A stretch of 61,692 nt of DNA from a bacterium. Its GTDB lineage: Bacteria > UBP14 > UBA6098. Made by a program: the position numbers and the translations under genes. The notes under the pieces were generated by a model. It worked only from the letters and a program-made list of their open reading frames with translations. It was not told where the DNA came from and made no database searches. Below, piece after piece: positions 43,989 to 54,381 of the stretch (position 1 is the stretch's first letter; every line of letters starts with the position of its first letter). The stretch is from NCBI GenBank assembly GCA_023145965.1, contig JAGLDC010000042.1, forward strand, positions 1 to 61,692, read 5' to 3'.

Positions 43989-46355
43989 CTAATTTCTAAT
44001 TGTCGCACAAAACCGCTCGACAAGGCCATTTACTAGCGCTTGATGAAGCTCGTTAGCCACAGTGTCGGTTATAGTCTCGTCGAGGTCGCGGAATATAGTC
44101 GCGACGCCGACGGATTTTTTTTCCTTGCCTATACTTGTGTCTTCATAGATATCGAAAATGAAGGCTTTCTCTAGTTTAGTAGGGAAGTTATCTCTCGCGA
44201 ATTTAAGTATCTCCCCTGCCGGCACAGATTTATCCACGATAAGCGCGACATCGCGCCGGGTCGAGGGGAAGCGGGGAATCCCGCGATACTGCTTTATCCT
44301 ATCTCTCGCGAAGATGAAGGCCGCAAGCGGTAATTCCGCTGCGAAGATCGGCATCTCGATGTCCCATTTCGAAGCGATCTTCGGTGCTACCATGCCCGCG
44401 AAACCGGCCTTGCCACCCTCGAACGAAACTACGAAGGACTTACCTTCATCTAAACCGGAAACCGGTTTCTCGCCTATCGAATAATCCACATCGAAGTATT
44501 CGAGGAGTTGTTCGACCACGCCTTTAAGATCGAAGAAATCCACATTTCGCGAGATGCCACTCCAATCCTCGGGTGCAACCACTCCTCCTATAAGAAAAGC
44601 GATTTTATTTTGTTCGGCGAATTCATTTTTATTTTTATAATAGACCTTGTCTATCTCATAGATGTGGATCGAGTCGGATTCTCTGTTGATGTTATAGCCT
44701 GCAATTCGCAGTAAGCCCGGGATAAGCATGGGTCTCATTACCGCGAAATCATTGGAGATGGGATTTCGCAGTTTTACAATTTCACTCGTTAAAAAGGATT
44801 TATAATCGCTTTCACGCCCCATGCTATCGGACATGATTTCGTCGAAACCCATACCTCTGAGCATTGCGCCGATCTTATTGGATGTTATATTTTCTGGGCT
44901 TTTATGTGCGGGTATTGGCCCCGCGCCGGCGAGGGTTGCCTCCAGAGTATCATAACCATACAGTCGGCCTACTTCCTCCACAAGGTCGATCTCTCTGGTC
45001 ACATCGGGTCGGTATGTTGGAATTATCCAGCCCTTTGCGATTTTTTCGAAACCGAGGGCATTAAGCTGTGGGGTATAGCTTTTCTCTGGAATATCTACAC
45101 CGATTACAGATTTAACTTTTTTAGGTGAAAGCTTGATTTGAAGCGGTTCGATCGGTTCCGGGTATTCATCCACTATGCCTCTTCGGACAGAGCCACCAGC
45201 AGTTTCGCTGATAATTGCAGCGCATTCGTCGGCAGCGCGAGCTATGCCGTTGGGATCGACTCCACGCTCGAAGCGTGTAGAGCTTTCGGATACCAGAGCC
45301 AGCTTTCGTGAAGAAATTCTTATCCTCCTAGGATTAAAATATGCCGATTCGATGAGAATACGCTTGGTATTTGGTGTAACCTCGCTATCGAATCCACCCA
45401 TAACTCCTGCAATAGCGACAGCTCTATCCTGTGTGGCTATCATCAGGTTATTTTTATTAAGCGTTCGCTTTCCACCATCAAGTGTAGTAAACACCTCGCC
45501 ATCGCGCGCAGACCTGACAATTATGGTGTCAGATTCCAGGCGGTCAAGATCGAAGGCATGAAGCGGTTGAGACAGAAACATCATGACATAATTTGTGGCA
45601 TCGACGACATTATTTATAGGTCGAATACCGCAACTGAACAGTCTCCCCATCATTGATAGCGGTGAAGGCCCTATTTTGATATTTTCGACAATTCGCGCGC
45701 CGTATCGAGGACAACCGAAACTATCCTCGAGGATTATTTTGATGAAATTCGAGGCCTCTTCACCTGTTTGAGGAGGAAGATTTCTTTTATCGATAATAGG
45801 CTGACCAGTAAGAGCAGAGAGCTCGCGTGCGAGAGAAAGAAGTCCATAACAATCTGGGCGGTTTGGGGTTATCTCCAATTCGAAAATATGGTCGTCCCAT
45901 CCGAGAAGCGCTAGGATATCGCCGCCTATAGGGGAGGATTCGTGTAGTTCGAGAAGGTTGTCTTTTGGATTGCCAAGACCGATCTCGACACCCGAGCAGA
46001 GCATCCCCTCGGATTTCACGCCTTCGAATTCGACAATACCAATAGTTTTACCATCGAAAAGTCGTGCTCCCAGGGGTGCAAATGGATATTTTGCACCGAT
46101 ACGAATTCCTGGTGCTCTGGATAAGACAACCGCCGGGATTTCCGAGCCATAATCCACAGAGCATTTGGACATACCGGGAAGAGGCGTATTTTCCTCGATG
46201 TTTTTGATTTGGCCGACCAAAACATCAGAGATGCGAGAAGAGAAGTTTTGAATATCCTCAACCTCGGAGCCGCTGAAGGTAAGAAGGTCAGCGATCTTAT
46301 CGGGTGTGGCATCATATGGACAAAGTTCGAGTAGCCATTTCAATGGAAATTTCAT
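43989..46355 (-). CDS. pheT: Phenylalanyl-tRNA synthetase beta subunit
   Basis: 788 residues, full length. N-terminal EMAP-like tRNA-binding domain (VLVGQIKNIEENTPL near 45), B3/B4 editing domain in the middle (GCPRYGARIVENI, then NYVMMFLSQPLHAFD), B5 domain (LSPKKVKSVIGVDIPEKSY, in pieces), the inactive synthetase-like core, and a C-terminal FDX-ACB domain (RFPSTRRDVALIVD near 692). With PheS it charges tRNA-Phe. The alpha-subunit gene pheS, normally directly upstream, is not adjacent here. Confidence 0.95.
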   Translation of the reverse strand: MKFPLKWLLELCPYDATPDKIADLLTFSGSEVEDIQNFSSRISDVLVGQIKNIEENTPLPGMSKCSVDYGSEIPAVVLSRAPGIRIGAKYPFAPLGARLFDGKTIGIVEFEGVKSEGMLCSGVEIGLGNPKDNLLELHESSPIGGDILALLGWDDHIFELEITPNRPDCYGLLSLARELSALTGQPIIDKRNLPPQTGEEASNFIKIILEDSFGCPRYGARIVENIKIGPSPLSMMGRLFSCGIRPINNVVDATNYVMMFLSQPLHAFDLDRLESDTIIVRSARDGEVFTTLDGGKRTLNKNNLMIATQDRAVAIAGVMGGFDSEVTPNTKRILIESAYFNPRRIRISSRKLALVSESSTRFERGVDPNGIARAADECAAIISETAGGSVRRGIVDEYPEPIEPLQIKLSPKKVKSVIGVDIPEKSYTPQLNALGFEKIAKGWIIPTYRPDVTREIDLVEEVGRLYGYDTLEATLAGAGPIPAHKSPENITSNKIGAMLRGMGFDEIMSDSMGRESDYKSFLTSEIVKLRNPISNDFAVMRPMLIPGLLRIAGYNINRESDSIHIYEIDKVYYKNKNEFAEQNKIAFLIGGVVAPEDWSGISRNVDFFDLKGVVEQLLEYFDVDYSIGEKPVSGLDEGKSFVVSFEGGKAGFAGMVAPKIASKWDIEMPIFAAELPLAAFIFARDRIKQYRGIPRFPSTRRDVALIVDKSVPAGEILKFARDNFPTKLEKAFIFDIYEDTSIGKEKKSVGVATIFRDLDETITDTVANELHQALVNGLVERFCATIRN

Positions 46356-46562
46356 CTATATCCTCGCTTCGAATTATTGCGCTTTATGTGCACTATTCAT
46401 GTTATTTCTGCGTTAGCGATTTATTATTCCAAATATTTTACTTCCCTTAATTTCCGGGAATGAGAATCGAATAGAAGCGCCGTAGTAGCCGATTCTTTTG
46501 ATAGCTTGATTACAAATTTCTATAGAATAGCTTTATAACGGCTTAAACGCAACCAAAAAACC

Positions 46563-47015
46563 TTATCTCTTCCAGAAAGAGGCTGGTGCGCGGAAGGTTC
46601 CATTGCTGACCCTGTGTGTCCCAGCACCTACACCAACCGAACCGGATATCTTACCAGAAACGAATGTGCCGTCGACGTCGGTTATTTCGACAATAATCCC
46701 GAGGTCAGGTTCTTCGAAACTGACATTATTATTGCTGTAAACAGCTCGGAATTTTTTGGCACGGATTTTCATTCCACGCCAACGCTCGATGTCTTTAAAT
46801 CGTGTTTCCCAAACGATTTTTATTTCCGGTCTTTTTGTAGCGAGGAGAACATAAAAACTCTCTGAGCCTATTTGAGAAATAGCTATTTGAGCATTTTCAG
46901 CGGATATCTCGTCTCCATCGACGGTCATACGTATGTTTCTCGTATCGCCGAAATTGCAAGCCATAGATAATAGTATGAATGCGAATATAGGGAATATTAG
47001 TTCTTTAATCTTCAT
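46563..47015 (-). CDS. Small exported protein, possible lipoprotein
   Basis: 150 residues. The N-terminus [20 protein letters not shown] resembles a lipoprotein signal with Cys20, though the residues at -3/-2 (S, M) are not classic. The mature part is beta-rich ([45 protein letters not shown]) and ends in an aromatic/basic tail ([10 protein letters not shown]). No family recognised. It overlaps the dCMP deaminase gene by 11 bases. Confidence 0.7.
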   Translation of the reverse strand: MKIKELIFPIFAFILLSMACNFGDTRNIRMTVDGDEISAENAQIAISQIGSESFYVLLATKRPEIKIVWETRFKDIERWRGMKIRAKKFRAVYSNNNVSFEEPDLGIIVEITDVDGTFVSGKISGSVGVGAGTHRVSNGTFRAPASFWKR

Positions 47016-47499
47016 TCGTTCTACAATCCTTCAATGGAAGATAATCGACTATTATGCCGGCTTCTTTCGTGAAGCTATCCGCGAGGTTGTCGTTATATAA
47101 TTCTGATACGACAAAGCGCTTTATTCCAGCGTTAATTAGCATTTTTGTGCAAATGATACATGGTTTGGTTGTGCAATAGAGCACCGAGCCTCGGGTGCTC
47201 ACCCCGAAAAGAGCAGCCTGAATTATTGTATTCTGTTCGGCATGGATGCCCCTACAAAGCTCGTGTCTCTCGCCGCTTGGCACTCCCAGTTTTTCGCGAA
47301 GACATCCTACCTCCGAGCAATGACGAAGGCCTTGCGGTGCTCCATTGTAACCGGTGGCTAGAATGTGTTTGTCTCGCACCAATATCGCCCCGACTTTTCG
47401 CCTAAGGCAGGTCGAGCGTGTGGCAACTAATTCGGCCATAAGCATGAAATATGAGTCCCAATCGGGCCTTTTAAAATCAGTATGATTATTATTCTTCAA
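47005..47499 (-). CDS. Deoxycytidylate (dCMP) deaminase
   Basis: 164 residues. Converts dCMP to dUMP, precursor of dTTP. Zinc and catalytic motif HAEQN (H86, E88) with PCIICTKM (C114, C117), and a second Cys/His cluster ([12 protein letters not shown], then ERHELCRG) typical of ComEB/dCMP deaminases. [21 protein letters not shown] is diagnostic of the family (read as KVGAILV and GYNGAP). Neighbours are not nucleotide genes, but dNK and MazG lie elsewhere in the window. Confidence 0.93.
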   Translation of the reverse strand: MKNNNHTDFKRPDWDSYFMLMAELVATRSTCLRRKVGAILVRDKHILATGYNGAPQGLRHCSEVGCLREKLGVPSGERHELCRGIHAEQNTIIQAALFGVSTRGSVLYCTTKPCIICTKMLINAGIKRFVVSELYNDNLADSFTKEAGIIVDYLPLKDCRTNED

Positions 47500-47556
47500 A
47501 ATATCTCCTTGACTTTTAGATCATCTCACTTATTTTTTCTCGAACTGGAGGTAATT

Positions 47557-47730
47557 ATGTTTGAATGGTTAGTTTGGTTATTATTTTCTTTGTTACCGGC
47601 TATTTTTACCATAATCGGTGATTTGGAACTTCAAGTGATGGTGGTACTTTATTTTATCGCTGTAGCGGGCGCTGTTATTTTTTGGCGTGTTCGCGATAGA
47701 ATGCGGGCGAAAAGACCGGACACGATTTAA
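47557..47730 (+). CDS. Small two-helix membrane protein, unknown
   Basis: 57 residues from ATG 47557, which has GGAGGT just before it; the frame's earlier ATG (47482) lies in the deaminase gene and is unlikely. Two hydrophobic helices (WLVWLLFSLLPAIFTIIG and VMVVLYFIAVAGAVIFW) with a short acidic turn, ending in a basic tail RVRDRMRAKRPDT. It is the only plus-strand gene in a long minus-strand block and overlaps the asd end tail to tail by four bases. Confidence 0.7.
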   Translation: MFEWLVWLLFSLLPAIFTIIGDLELQVMVVLYFIAVAGAVIFWRVRDRMRAKRPDTI

Positions 47731-48722
47731 AGTTTTCTGGCCATAACCTCCATTAAATCGACCGCATTACTTGCGGCGCCTCTTCTTAAATTATCAAAAG
47801 AAATAAACATGCTCAGAATATTGAGATTTGAGGGTGTGTTTCTGATTCTACCCACGAGAACGTCGTCGATATCTGCGGCCTCGAGTGGTGTTGGGTAATC
47901 TGGAATTTGGATTAATTTTAGGCCGGGGGCTGTCGTGAGATTTTTTATTGCTTCGGCTGCTGGGGTGGGAGAGTCGAAAACCAGAGTAACCGCCTCAGAG
48001 TGGGAGAGCATAATTGGGATGCGCACGGCTGTAGCGGTGATGTTTAGCTCCGGCGCACCGAGAATTTTGCGTGTTTCCGCAACGAGTTTGGTTTCTTCGA
48101 TATTAAAACCAAACTCGTCTATTTCGCCTATAATTGGGATGACATTATCGAAAATGCTTTTTTCAAAGATGCCGGTGCAAGTGTCGCCTTTGCGTTGTTT
48201 TTGGAGAGCGTAATTGCCGCGTTTGCCTGCACCGGAAACAGATTGATAAGTTGCCACAAAAATATATTGAGGTATTCCAAATCTAGCTAGGATCGGTTTG
48301 AGTGCAATAACGAGTCCCGAAGTGCTGCAATTAGGGCTTGCCACGATTTTTTTTGGAATATCATCTAAAGCCTCGGGATTCACCTGGGGCACGACTAATG
48401 GGCATTTTGGGTCGGTTCGCCAGGCACTGGATTTATCTATCACAATGCTGCCATTTTCTGCGAAACGGGGTGCCCATTTTATTGAGACCTTTGATCCTGC
48501 GGCAAAGATAGCAATATCGAACCTTTTTTTTATGGCTTCATCGAGTGTGATGACTCGCGACTCTTTGCCATTGTAAATAATAGTCTTTCCAGACGATCTT
48601 TCCGAAGCTACGAATTCGATTTTTGCGGGGGAAATTTCGCGTTCGGTCATTATTTCCAAAACCTTGTTCCCTACAAGGCCTGTAGCGCCTACGATGACGA
48701 GTTTGATTTCGTCGATTCTCAA
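47727..48722 (-). CDS. asd: Aspartate-semialdehyde dehydrogenase
   Basis: 331 residues. Reduces aspartyl phosphate to the semialdehyde with NADPH, toward lysine/DAP, threonine and methionine. GATGLVGNK at 12-20 binds NADP; catalytic Cys132 is in SPNCSTSG and His241 in [14 protein letters not shown] residues of the signature (SVSGAGKRG) are present. It overlaps lysC by 4 bases, so the first two steps of the pathway are coupled. Confidence 0.95.
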   Translation of the reverse strand: MRIDEIKLVIVGATGLVGNKVLEIMTEREISPAKIEFVASERSSGKTIIYNGKESRVITLDEAIKKRFDIAIFAAGSKVSIKWAPRFAENGSIVIDKSSAWRTDPKCPLVVPQVNPEALDDIPKKIVASPNCSTSGLVIALKPILARFGIPQYIFVATYQSVSGAGKRGNYALQKQRKGDTCTGIFEKSIFDNVIPIIGEIDEFGFNIEETKLVAETRKILGAPELNITATAVRIPIMLSHSEAVTLVFDSPTPAAEAIKNLTTAPGLKLIQIPDYPTPLEAADIDDVLVGRIRNTPSNLNILSMFISFDNLRRGAASNAVDLMEVMARKL

Positions 48723-49909
48723 AAGGCTTCCCCCCTGATGAATCTATCGTGAATAGCTTTTTCTATCTCGGTGCCACAGGAGTTTTGCATTATCATGGCT
48801 ATACTAACCTGAGAGGATTCGATCAAGAAAGGCCTTACTCCAATTTTTTCGAGGAAAACCAGAAGTTCTGCAATAACTCCCGGTCGTTGAGCGATTTCCT
48901 CTCCGACCAGCCCCATAAGGCAGACATTCGAGTCAATCTCGATGCCAAATTTTGTTTTGAGTATTTTTAGGCGTTCTAGGTCTTTTTCCTCGGCCCAAAA
49001 ATTAACACTCCAGGCGTTCTGAATTTTCCGGATTCGCGGAAAACCAATTCTCATACGCCCTTTTTCAATTGATTCCATCAATTCGCTAACCAATTTATAA
49101 TCATCCAATTCGACATTGCAGAGACAAATATCGTCCCTACGAGAGAGACCTACAAATCTCGGGCGTTCCATCCCTTGGATTTTTTCCATGATAAGTGTCC
49201 CTTTCTTGTTTAGGAGACTCGATGCAATGATTAACGGCATTTTAGAAACTCTGGCCAATTCGACCGCTCTTGAATGGACTACATTTGCACCGAAATATGC
49301 CAGGTCAAGTGCTTCCTCGAAAGTAAGTTTGTCTATTTGTCGTGCGGATTCAATCTTTTTTGGGTCGGCGGAGAATACGCCTTTAACATCTGTATAAATT
49401 TCGCAAATTTCGGCACCGAGCGCGACACCAAGCGCAACTGCAGTTGTATCTGAGCCACCGCGCCCAAGTGTAGTAACTTCTTTTTTCCCTGAAACCCCTT
49501 GGAAACCGGCTACTATGGCTATTGCACCGGAGTTTATTGTTTCTATGATGCGTGTTGGGCGAACATCGATGATGCGCGCCCTCGTGTGGTCGTCATCGGT
49601 GATTATGCCGCTCTGGCTTCCGGTGAAACTCACGGCTCGCAAACCGAATTTTTGGATAGCAATAGATAATAACGCCATGCTTATTCTCTCGCCGGCTGTA
49701 AGCAACATATCGAATTCGCGTTCTGGCGGATTTTTATCCAAATCCAATGCAAGTTTTATAAGATTGTCGGTTGTATTGGCCATTGCGGAAACCACAACAG
49801 CCATGTCGTCCCCTTTTTTCTTTCGTTCGGCAACGCGCCTTGCGACATTAATAATGTGATCTTTATCTGCAACGCTAGAGCCACCATATTTCTGGACAAT
49901 CATTGCCAA
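48719..49909 (-). CDS. lysC: Aspartate kinase
   Basis: 396 residues, the mono-functional short form. Phosphorylates aspartate. KYGGSSV at 7-13 (the KFGGTSV box), [15 protein letters not shown] near 150-164, and [12 protein letters not shown] near 172. The last ~130 residues are two ACT domains that bind the feedback amino acid. The Tyr for Phe and Ser for Thr in the first motif are conservative. It follows a small membrane protein gene by 2 bases and is coupled to asd. Confidence 0.95.
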   Translation of the reverse strand: MAMIVQKYGGSSVADKDHIINVARRVAERKKKGDDMAVVVSAMANTTDNLIKLALDLDKNPPEREFDMLLTAGERISMALLSIAIQKFGLRAVSFTGSQSGIITDDDHTRARIIDVRPTRIIETINSGAIAIVAGFQGVSGKKEVTTLGRGGSDTTAVALGVALGAEICEIYTDVKGVFSADPKKIESARQIDKLTFEEALDLAYFGANVVHSRAVELARVSKMPLIIASSLLNKKGTLIMEKIQGMERPRFVGLSRRDDICLCNVELDDYKLVSELMESIEKGRMRIGFPRIRKIQNAWSVNFWAEEKDLERLKILKTKFGIEIDSNVCLMGLVGEEIAQRPGVIAELLVFLEKIGVRPFLIESSQVSIAMIMQNSCGTEIEKAIHDRFIRGEAF

Positions 49910-49911
49910 AA

Positions 49912-50217
49912 TTACATCCTGTTAAGAAGAATATATTTGTAAATAATCATTGAGATGGCAACGATGGCCGGAACAAACGAAACGTATACTTCGATATAAC
50001 CTAGCAGGTCGAGCCCATAGGGGTCATGGCCGAGCATCTGTTCGGTGTTTGGAAAAATTCTTCCGTTGAGAATAAGCGCGATTATTCCTGTGATAAAGGC
50101 TAGTGCCCATAGAGCAAGTGATATCCAGAATGCTGATGGTGCGATTAAAAAGACAAATAGGCCCAAAATAACGATAGCGAGATCAATATGTGCATATATG
50201 CGCGGTTTATTTTTCAT
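49912..50217 (-). CDS. Small three-helix membrane protein, unknown
   Basis: 101 residues with about three hydrophobic helices (11-30, 35-50, 72-95) and a polar loop ([18 protein letters not shown]). No family recognised. It ends 2 bases before the lysC start, so it probably heads that transcript. The 174-base gap upstream shows no other feature. Confidence 0.65.
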   Translation of the reverse strand: MKNKPRIYAHIDLAIVILGLFVFLIAPSAFWISLALWALAFITGIIALILNGRIFPNTEQMLGHDPYGLDLLGYIEVYVSFVPAIVAISMIIYKYILLNRM

Positions 50218-50391
50218 CTTTTAGAAAGTAAACTAATAGTATAATTGGCTTTATTTGACATTCCCGACTCCGATCAGGTTTCTATTTGTTGTGTTATCTG
50301 GGTTTTAGCTCTCAGTTTAATAGCACTTTTTAGATATGAATTAATAAACAGTTATATTTTTCAATTTAGCATAATAATACCTGAAACAAAT

Positions 50392-51468
50392 CTATTCAAT
50401 TATTATTTCTTCAATGCGTTTGGGCAGGCTTGTTAAGACTTCACAACCATCTTCCAAGATGAGGACATCGTCTTCGATACGGACACCTCCAAATTCGGGA
50501 ATGTATATTCCCGGTTCGATAGTAATTATCGAGTTTACTGGCAAAATGTTTTCTGCTCGCGAGCTTACACGCGGGCTATCGTGCACGAGAAGTCCCAGTC
50601 CGTGTCCCAGTCCATGTCCGAAGAACTCGGCATATCCGGCGCTATCGATGATGTCGCGTGCTATCTTGTCGAGTTTCATTCCGCTGATGCCTGCTCGTGC
50701 GGCTTTTATTGCGCTGGCTTGAGCGCTATATACTAATTCGTATATCTCTCTTTGTTTGGCTGTTGGTTCGCCCATTATGAATGTTCTTGTGATGTCGCTA
50801 GCCCAGCCATCGACAAAGGCGCCGTAATCTATAGTAACGAAATCACCGGCTTCGATGACCTTATCGGCGGCTATACCGTGAACAATTGCGCTTCGTAGGC
50901 CGCTGACTACTATTGTATCGAAGGAATTTTTTTCGGCGCCAGCTTTTCTCATGTTGTATTCGAGTTCCGCAGCGAAATCCCTTTCGACAATTCCCGGTTT
51001 TAAATGGGGAAGTGTTGCTTTCAGGCCGGTTTCGGCAGCTCTGACAGCTTCACGGATTTTGTCTATCTCTTGCGGATTTTTAACGGCTCGCATTTTGGAA
51101 AGGAAATCCTCCATGGGGCGCCACTCGATTTTTGCTGGCAATATGTTTTTAAGGATTTCGAGCGCAAAATATGGAAGTGATTTTTCAAAACCGATATTCG
51201 ATAAAGTCTTAATCTCAGGTCTTTCGGCGAGTTCCTCATAAAGAGATATTCCCATTTTTGGAAAGATTATCTCAGCGCCTTTAACTTCTTGTGGGGCTTG
51301 AGTCTTGTATCTGAAATCAGTAAAAAAAATGGTTTTATTGGGTGTTATAAGAAGAAGGCCGTTCGAGCCTGAATAGCCACATAGAAAACGGATATTAGTT
51401 CTATCGGTTATAAGTGCGGCATCGAGGTGCTTGGTTTTAATCATTTTGCGGACTTTATCTATTCTCAT
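50392..51468 (-). CDS. M24 family Xaa-Pro aminopeptidase
   Basis: 358 residues. Cleaves the bond before proline in short peptides. The five metal ligands are D214 (VTIDYG), D225 (SDITRTF), H289 (GHGLGHG), E318 (TIEPGIY) and E332 (VRIEDD), all intact. The N-terminal creatinase-like domain is complete (FLCGYSGSNGLLL). It follows the flavoprotein gene by 2 bases. PepP/PepQ-type enzymes are hard to tell apart; PepQ-like size fits best. Confidence 0.9.
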   Translation of the reverse strand: MRIDKVRKMIKTKHLDAALITDRTNIRFLCGYSGSNGLLLITPNKTIFFTDFRYKTQAPQEVKGAEIIFPKMGISLYEELAERPEIKTLSNIGFEKSLPYFALEILKNILPAKIEWRPMEDFLSKMRAVKNPQEIDKIREAVRAAETGLKATLPHLKPGIVERDFAAELEYNMRKAGAEKNSFDTIVVSGLRSAIVHGIAADKVIEAGDFVTIDYGAFVDGWASDITRTFIMGEPTAKQREIYELVYSAQASAIKAARAGISGMKLDKIARDIIDSAGYAEFFGHGLGHGLGLLVHDSPRVSSRAENILPVNSIITIEPGIYIPEFGGVRIEDDVLILEDGCEVLTSLPKRIEEIIIE

Positions 51469-51470
51469 GG

Positions 51471-52061
51471 TTACTCCTTTGTAATAAATCTAGATAAGAA
51501 TGCTTCTCCGTAGACCGAGGCGGAATTCAGGGCCTCGGTGCTTAAATCCTCTTGAATACAATCTATATGCCTGAGCGCAAGCGGTTTAGGCATATAGATA
51601 GAGATACTATCGAGGAAATACTTTATTGTCAAGTTAATTCCGTCGAATACTCGATTTCCGCCCGAGGCGGCTATTTCGATTATGGCGCACGGTCTCGTTG
51701 GCAACCTTTCTGCAAGAAGATACTTTCGTGCCCAAAAAACTTGACATCTGTCAATAAGGGCTTTGGCGCATGCAGGGACATTGTAGAAATAGACCGGTGT
51801 TGAAATAAAAAGGCCATTAGCGGTGGCGAGATGTTCGTAGATCGGTGTCATGTCGTCTCGAATAGGGCAGGGCGAGCCATCGTAGCAGATTTCGCAGGCA
51901 TTACACGGATCGATTCGAAACTCAGAAAGGTTATAACGAATAATTTCGATATTTTCATTCTCAGCTTTTTGCAGCGCAATATCGAGCAGCCTAGAGCTGT
52001 TAGACTTTTTTCGAGGGCTGAAACATATGGCCAATAATTTTTTTCGTGCATTTTGTTTCAT
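51471..52061 (-). CDS. NAD(P)H-dependent FMN reductase/iron-sulfur flavoprotein-like
   Basis: 196 residues, flavodoxin-like. FSPRKKSNSSRLLDIAL near 13-29 is the FMN phosphate loop (normally GSPR.. S.s..L), and CNACEICYDGSPCPIRDD near 53-70 is the Cys cluster seen in iron-sulfur flavoproteins (compact C-x2-C-x2-C-x5-C). STPVYFYNVPACAKALIDR contains the TPVY stretch. Substrate unknown. AAGGAT precedes the ATG. Its start is 20 bases from that of murJ, facing away. Confidence 0.85.
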   Translation of the reverse strand: MKQNARKKLLAICFSPRKKSNSSRLLDIALQKAENENIEIIRYNLSEFRIDPCNACEICYDGSPCPIRDDMTPIYEHLATANGLFISTPVYFYNVPACAKALIDRCQVFWARKYLLAERLPTRPCAIIEIAASGGNRVFDGINLTIKYFLDSISIYMPKPLALRHIDCIQEDLSTEALNSASVYGEAFLSRFITKE

Positions 52062-52081
52062 AGTGTTTTATCCTTAAGTTT

Positions 52082-53683
52082 ATGGATGAACGAAGGAAAA
52101 TCGCAGTATCCGCATTCTGGGTAAGTCTCGGGACGCTCGTTTCACGGATATTTGGTCTGCTTCGCGAGGTCGCGATGGCGGCGGTATTCGGTACTGGTGT
52201 TGCTGCCGATGCCTTTTCAGTGGCTTTTCGGTTTCCCAATCTCCTTAGAAATTTAGTTGGTGAAGGTGCTCTTTCTGCCGCTTTTCTTCCGAAACTCACC
52301 GAGGTCGAGCAAAAGGAGGGTCCCGAAGTCGCATATAAATTGGCCTCGGCAGTGTTAAGCACGCTGATAGCTTGTCTTATCATTATATGTTCTCTAGGTA
52401 TAATCTTTGCTCCTCAATTGATAAGCATCATTGTTGTCGGTTGGCAAGATGATCCACAAAGGAGGTTTCTTGCGGTCAAACTCGTGCGTATCCTTTTTGG
52501 TTATGCCGGTTTTATGGGACTTGCGGCGTACTGCCAAGCAATACTCAACGCGAGAAGGCGTTTTTTTATAAGCTCGGTTGCACCGGCTTTTATGAATCTG
52601 CTATGGCTAATAGGCGTCGTAATAGCGGGTTATGTTTTTTCTCCTGAATCCGCTCGAATACAGGTGGTTGCGGTTTTCGTTGTCCTAGGAAGTTTCTTCC
52701 AGTTCCTCTGGCAATTCATCTGGATAAATAAACTCGGATGGAAATTTTCGTGGTCGATAAAATCTCAGATGCGTGACCTAATCGAGGTAGGAGTGCTTCT
52801 TCTTCCAAGCCTCCTGGCGCTTGCATCGTATCAGATAAATTACTTTGCCGATGTTTTTCTTGCATCGCTTCTTCCCGGTGGAAGTGTAAGCTCTTTAACC
52901 TATGCAAACCGTTTACTATTCCTTCCTTTGGGATTGATTGGATATGCGATTGCTACCGCTACTCTGCCGAGTTTATCCGTCTCTGCTGCCTTAAAAGAGC
53001 GCGATGAGCTTGCGAGGCTTTTATCCTACACAGTAAGGACGATATTTGCGCTTTTAGTTCCTATTGCGCTAGCAGCAATTACTCTTCGGACGGAGGTCGT
53101 CTCACTGCTTTTCGAGCGTGGGAGCTTCGATGCTGCACGTTCTACGCCTATGGTCTCGTTAGCCCTTGCTTGTTACATGGTTGGGCTTCCATTTTTCGGT
53201 TTAACGCGAGGCCTTACCCAGGGATTTTACGCTCTAAAAAACACCCTTATTCCGGTTCTGATAACTGCGACCGGAGTAATAGTGAATATCGAACTCAGCA
53301 TGATATTCATGTATTATTTCGACCATGGGGGGCTTGCATTGGGAACGAGTATCACAGGGATATTCAATACTTTTTTGTTTTTATATTACCTCAAGAAGCA
53401 ACTTCCCGAATTCAAGGTGCGGCCGATATTGTCTAACATGATACGCGTTCTTATTGCGGGAATACTCAGCGCTTTGACAGCTTGGCTTTTTATAGTGGAT
53501 TTCTCATCACAAATCAATACCGCTATCCCCATACTGACCAAGTTGTTGCGATTGGTTATACCAAGCGCGGTTTACTTTACGGTTTTTCTTTTATTTTCAA
53601 AGATACTATCTATTAGCGAGGTAAGTGAGATTTGGACTCGCCTCGTCGAGAGGGTTCTTTCCCGCAAAAAGCGGAATCATTAA
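52082..53683 (+). CDS. murJ: Lipid II flippase MurJ
   Basis: 533 residues, 14 hydrophobic helices. Moves lipid II across the inner membrane for peptidoglycan synthesis. The family start SRIFGLLREVAMAAVFGTG near 19-37 and FRFPNLLRNLVGEGALSAAFLP (here in parts: FRFPNLLRNL, GEGALSAAF) are diagnostic, with RLLFLPLGLIGYAIATATLP downstream. No strong ribosome site is visible before the ATG. The gene converges with nfi, 8 bases apart. Confidence 0.94.
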   Translation: MDERRKIAVSAFWVSLGTLVSRIFGLLREVAMAAVFGTGVAADAFSVAFRFPNLLRNLVGEGALSAAFLPKLTEVEQKEGPEVAYKLASAVLSTLIACLIIICSLGIIFAPQLISIIVVGWQDDPQRRFLAVKLVRILFGYAGFMGLAAYCQAILNARRRFFISSVAPAFMNLLWLIGVVIAGYVFSPESARIQVVAVFVVLGSFFQFLWQFIWINKLGWKFSWSIKSQMRDLIEVGVLLLPSLLALASYQINYFADVFLASLLPGGSVSSLTYANRLLFLPLGLIGYAIATATLPSLSVSAALKERDELARLLSYTVRTIFALLVPIALAAITLRTEVVSLLFERGSFDAARSTPMVSLALACYMVGLPFFGLTRGLTQGFYALKNTLIPVLITATGVIVNIELSMIFMYYFDHGGLALGTSITGIFNTFLFLYYLKKQLPEFKVRPILSNMIRVLIAGILSALTAWLFIVDFSSQINTAIPILTKLLRLVIPSAVYFTVFLLFSKILSISEVSEIWTRLVERVLSRKKRNH

Positions 53684-53691
53684 TTTGCTAG

Positions 53692-54381
53692 TCAATCGCA
53701 CAACACCTCATTTTTATATTTTGCAACCATTTTGTCGGCCTGCCTTGTAGGCTCGGGTATTCGATACTTTGTTGTGGCAGATAGGGCAATTCTGCTTGCA
53801 TTTTCGATTGAAATAAGATGTCCCGGCGAGACGAATATTGGTTTTACATTGTCGCGAGTTCTCAAGACCTTTCCGATCTCTTTCGATTTATAAATAAGTG
53901 GCGAGTTGTCACCTTTGTTAGGGCCGACTTCCTCCCAAGTGCCTACGAGTCTGCTTTTTGCGCAACCTATAGTCGGGATGTCTAGGAACAGGCCGAGGTG
54001 GCTGGCCAAGCCAATTCCTCTTGGATGGGCTATACCTTGTCCATCGGCTAAAACTACATCGGGAATTATTTCTAGCTTTTTAAAGAGCTTAAGAAGGACT
54101 TCCATCTCACGGAAAGTAAGAAATCCCGGAATATATGGGAATCTCAGCGAAGCCTCTCCGGAAATAGTCGAAAGGATTTCTAGGTCGGGATAGGACATGA
54201 GTACCAAGGAGCCATAGGCGATCTTGTTTTTTATATCGAAAGCCACATCGCATCCGGCGATAAAGTTGATATCCTTTATGGAAGGCCCACCTTTAGCTAG
54301 GACTTTAGGGGCAAGCTGTAATTGAATTGCCTTAGCTTCCTCGATTGTGACATCCCAGTTATGAATTGCCTTTAATTTCAT
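53692..54381 (-). CDS. nfi: Endonuclease V (deoxyinosine repair)
   Basis: 229 residues. Nicks DNA one base 3' of deoxyinosine. The catalytic and metal residues known from the Thermotoga enzyme are in place: D45 (GCDVAF), Y83 in the PYIP wedge, E92 (FREME), D113 (LADGQG) and K142 (GCAKSRLVG); GHLISIENA carries the late His. GAGGG precedes the ATG. It overlaps the Mut7-C gene by 23 bases, ending a long minus-strand chain. Confidence 0.94.
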   Translation of the reverse strand: MKLKAIHNWDVTIEEAKAIQLQLAPKVLAKGGPSIKDINFIAGCDVAFDIKNKIAYGSLVLMSYPDLEILSTISGEASLRFPYIPGFLTFREMEVLLKLFKKLEIIPDVVLADGQGIAHPRGIGLASHLGLFLDIPTIGCAKSRLVGTWEEVGPNKGDNSPLIYKSKEIGKVLRTRDNVKPIFVSPGHLISIENASRIALSATTKYRIPEPTRQADKMVAKYKNEVLCD

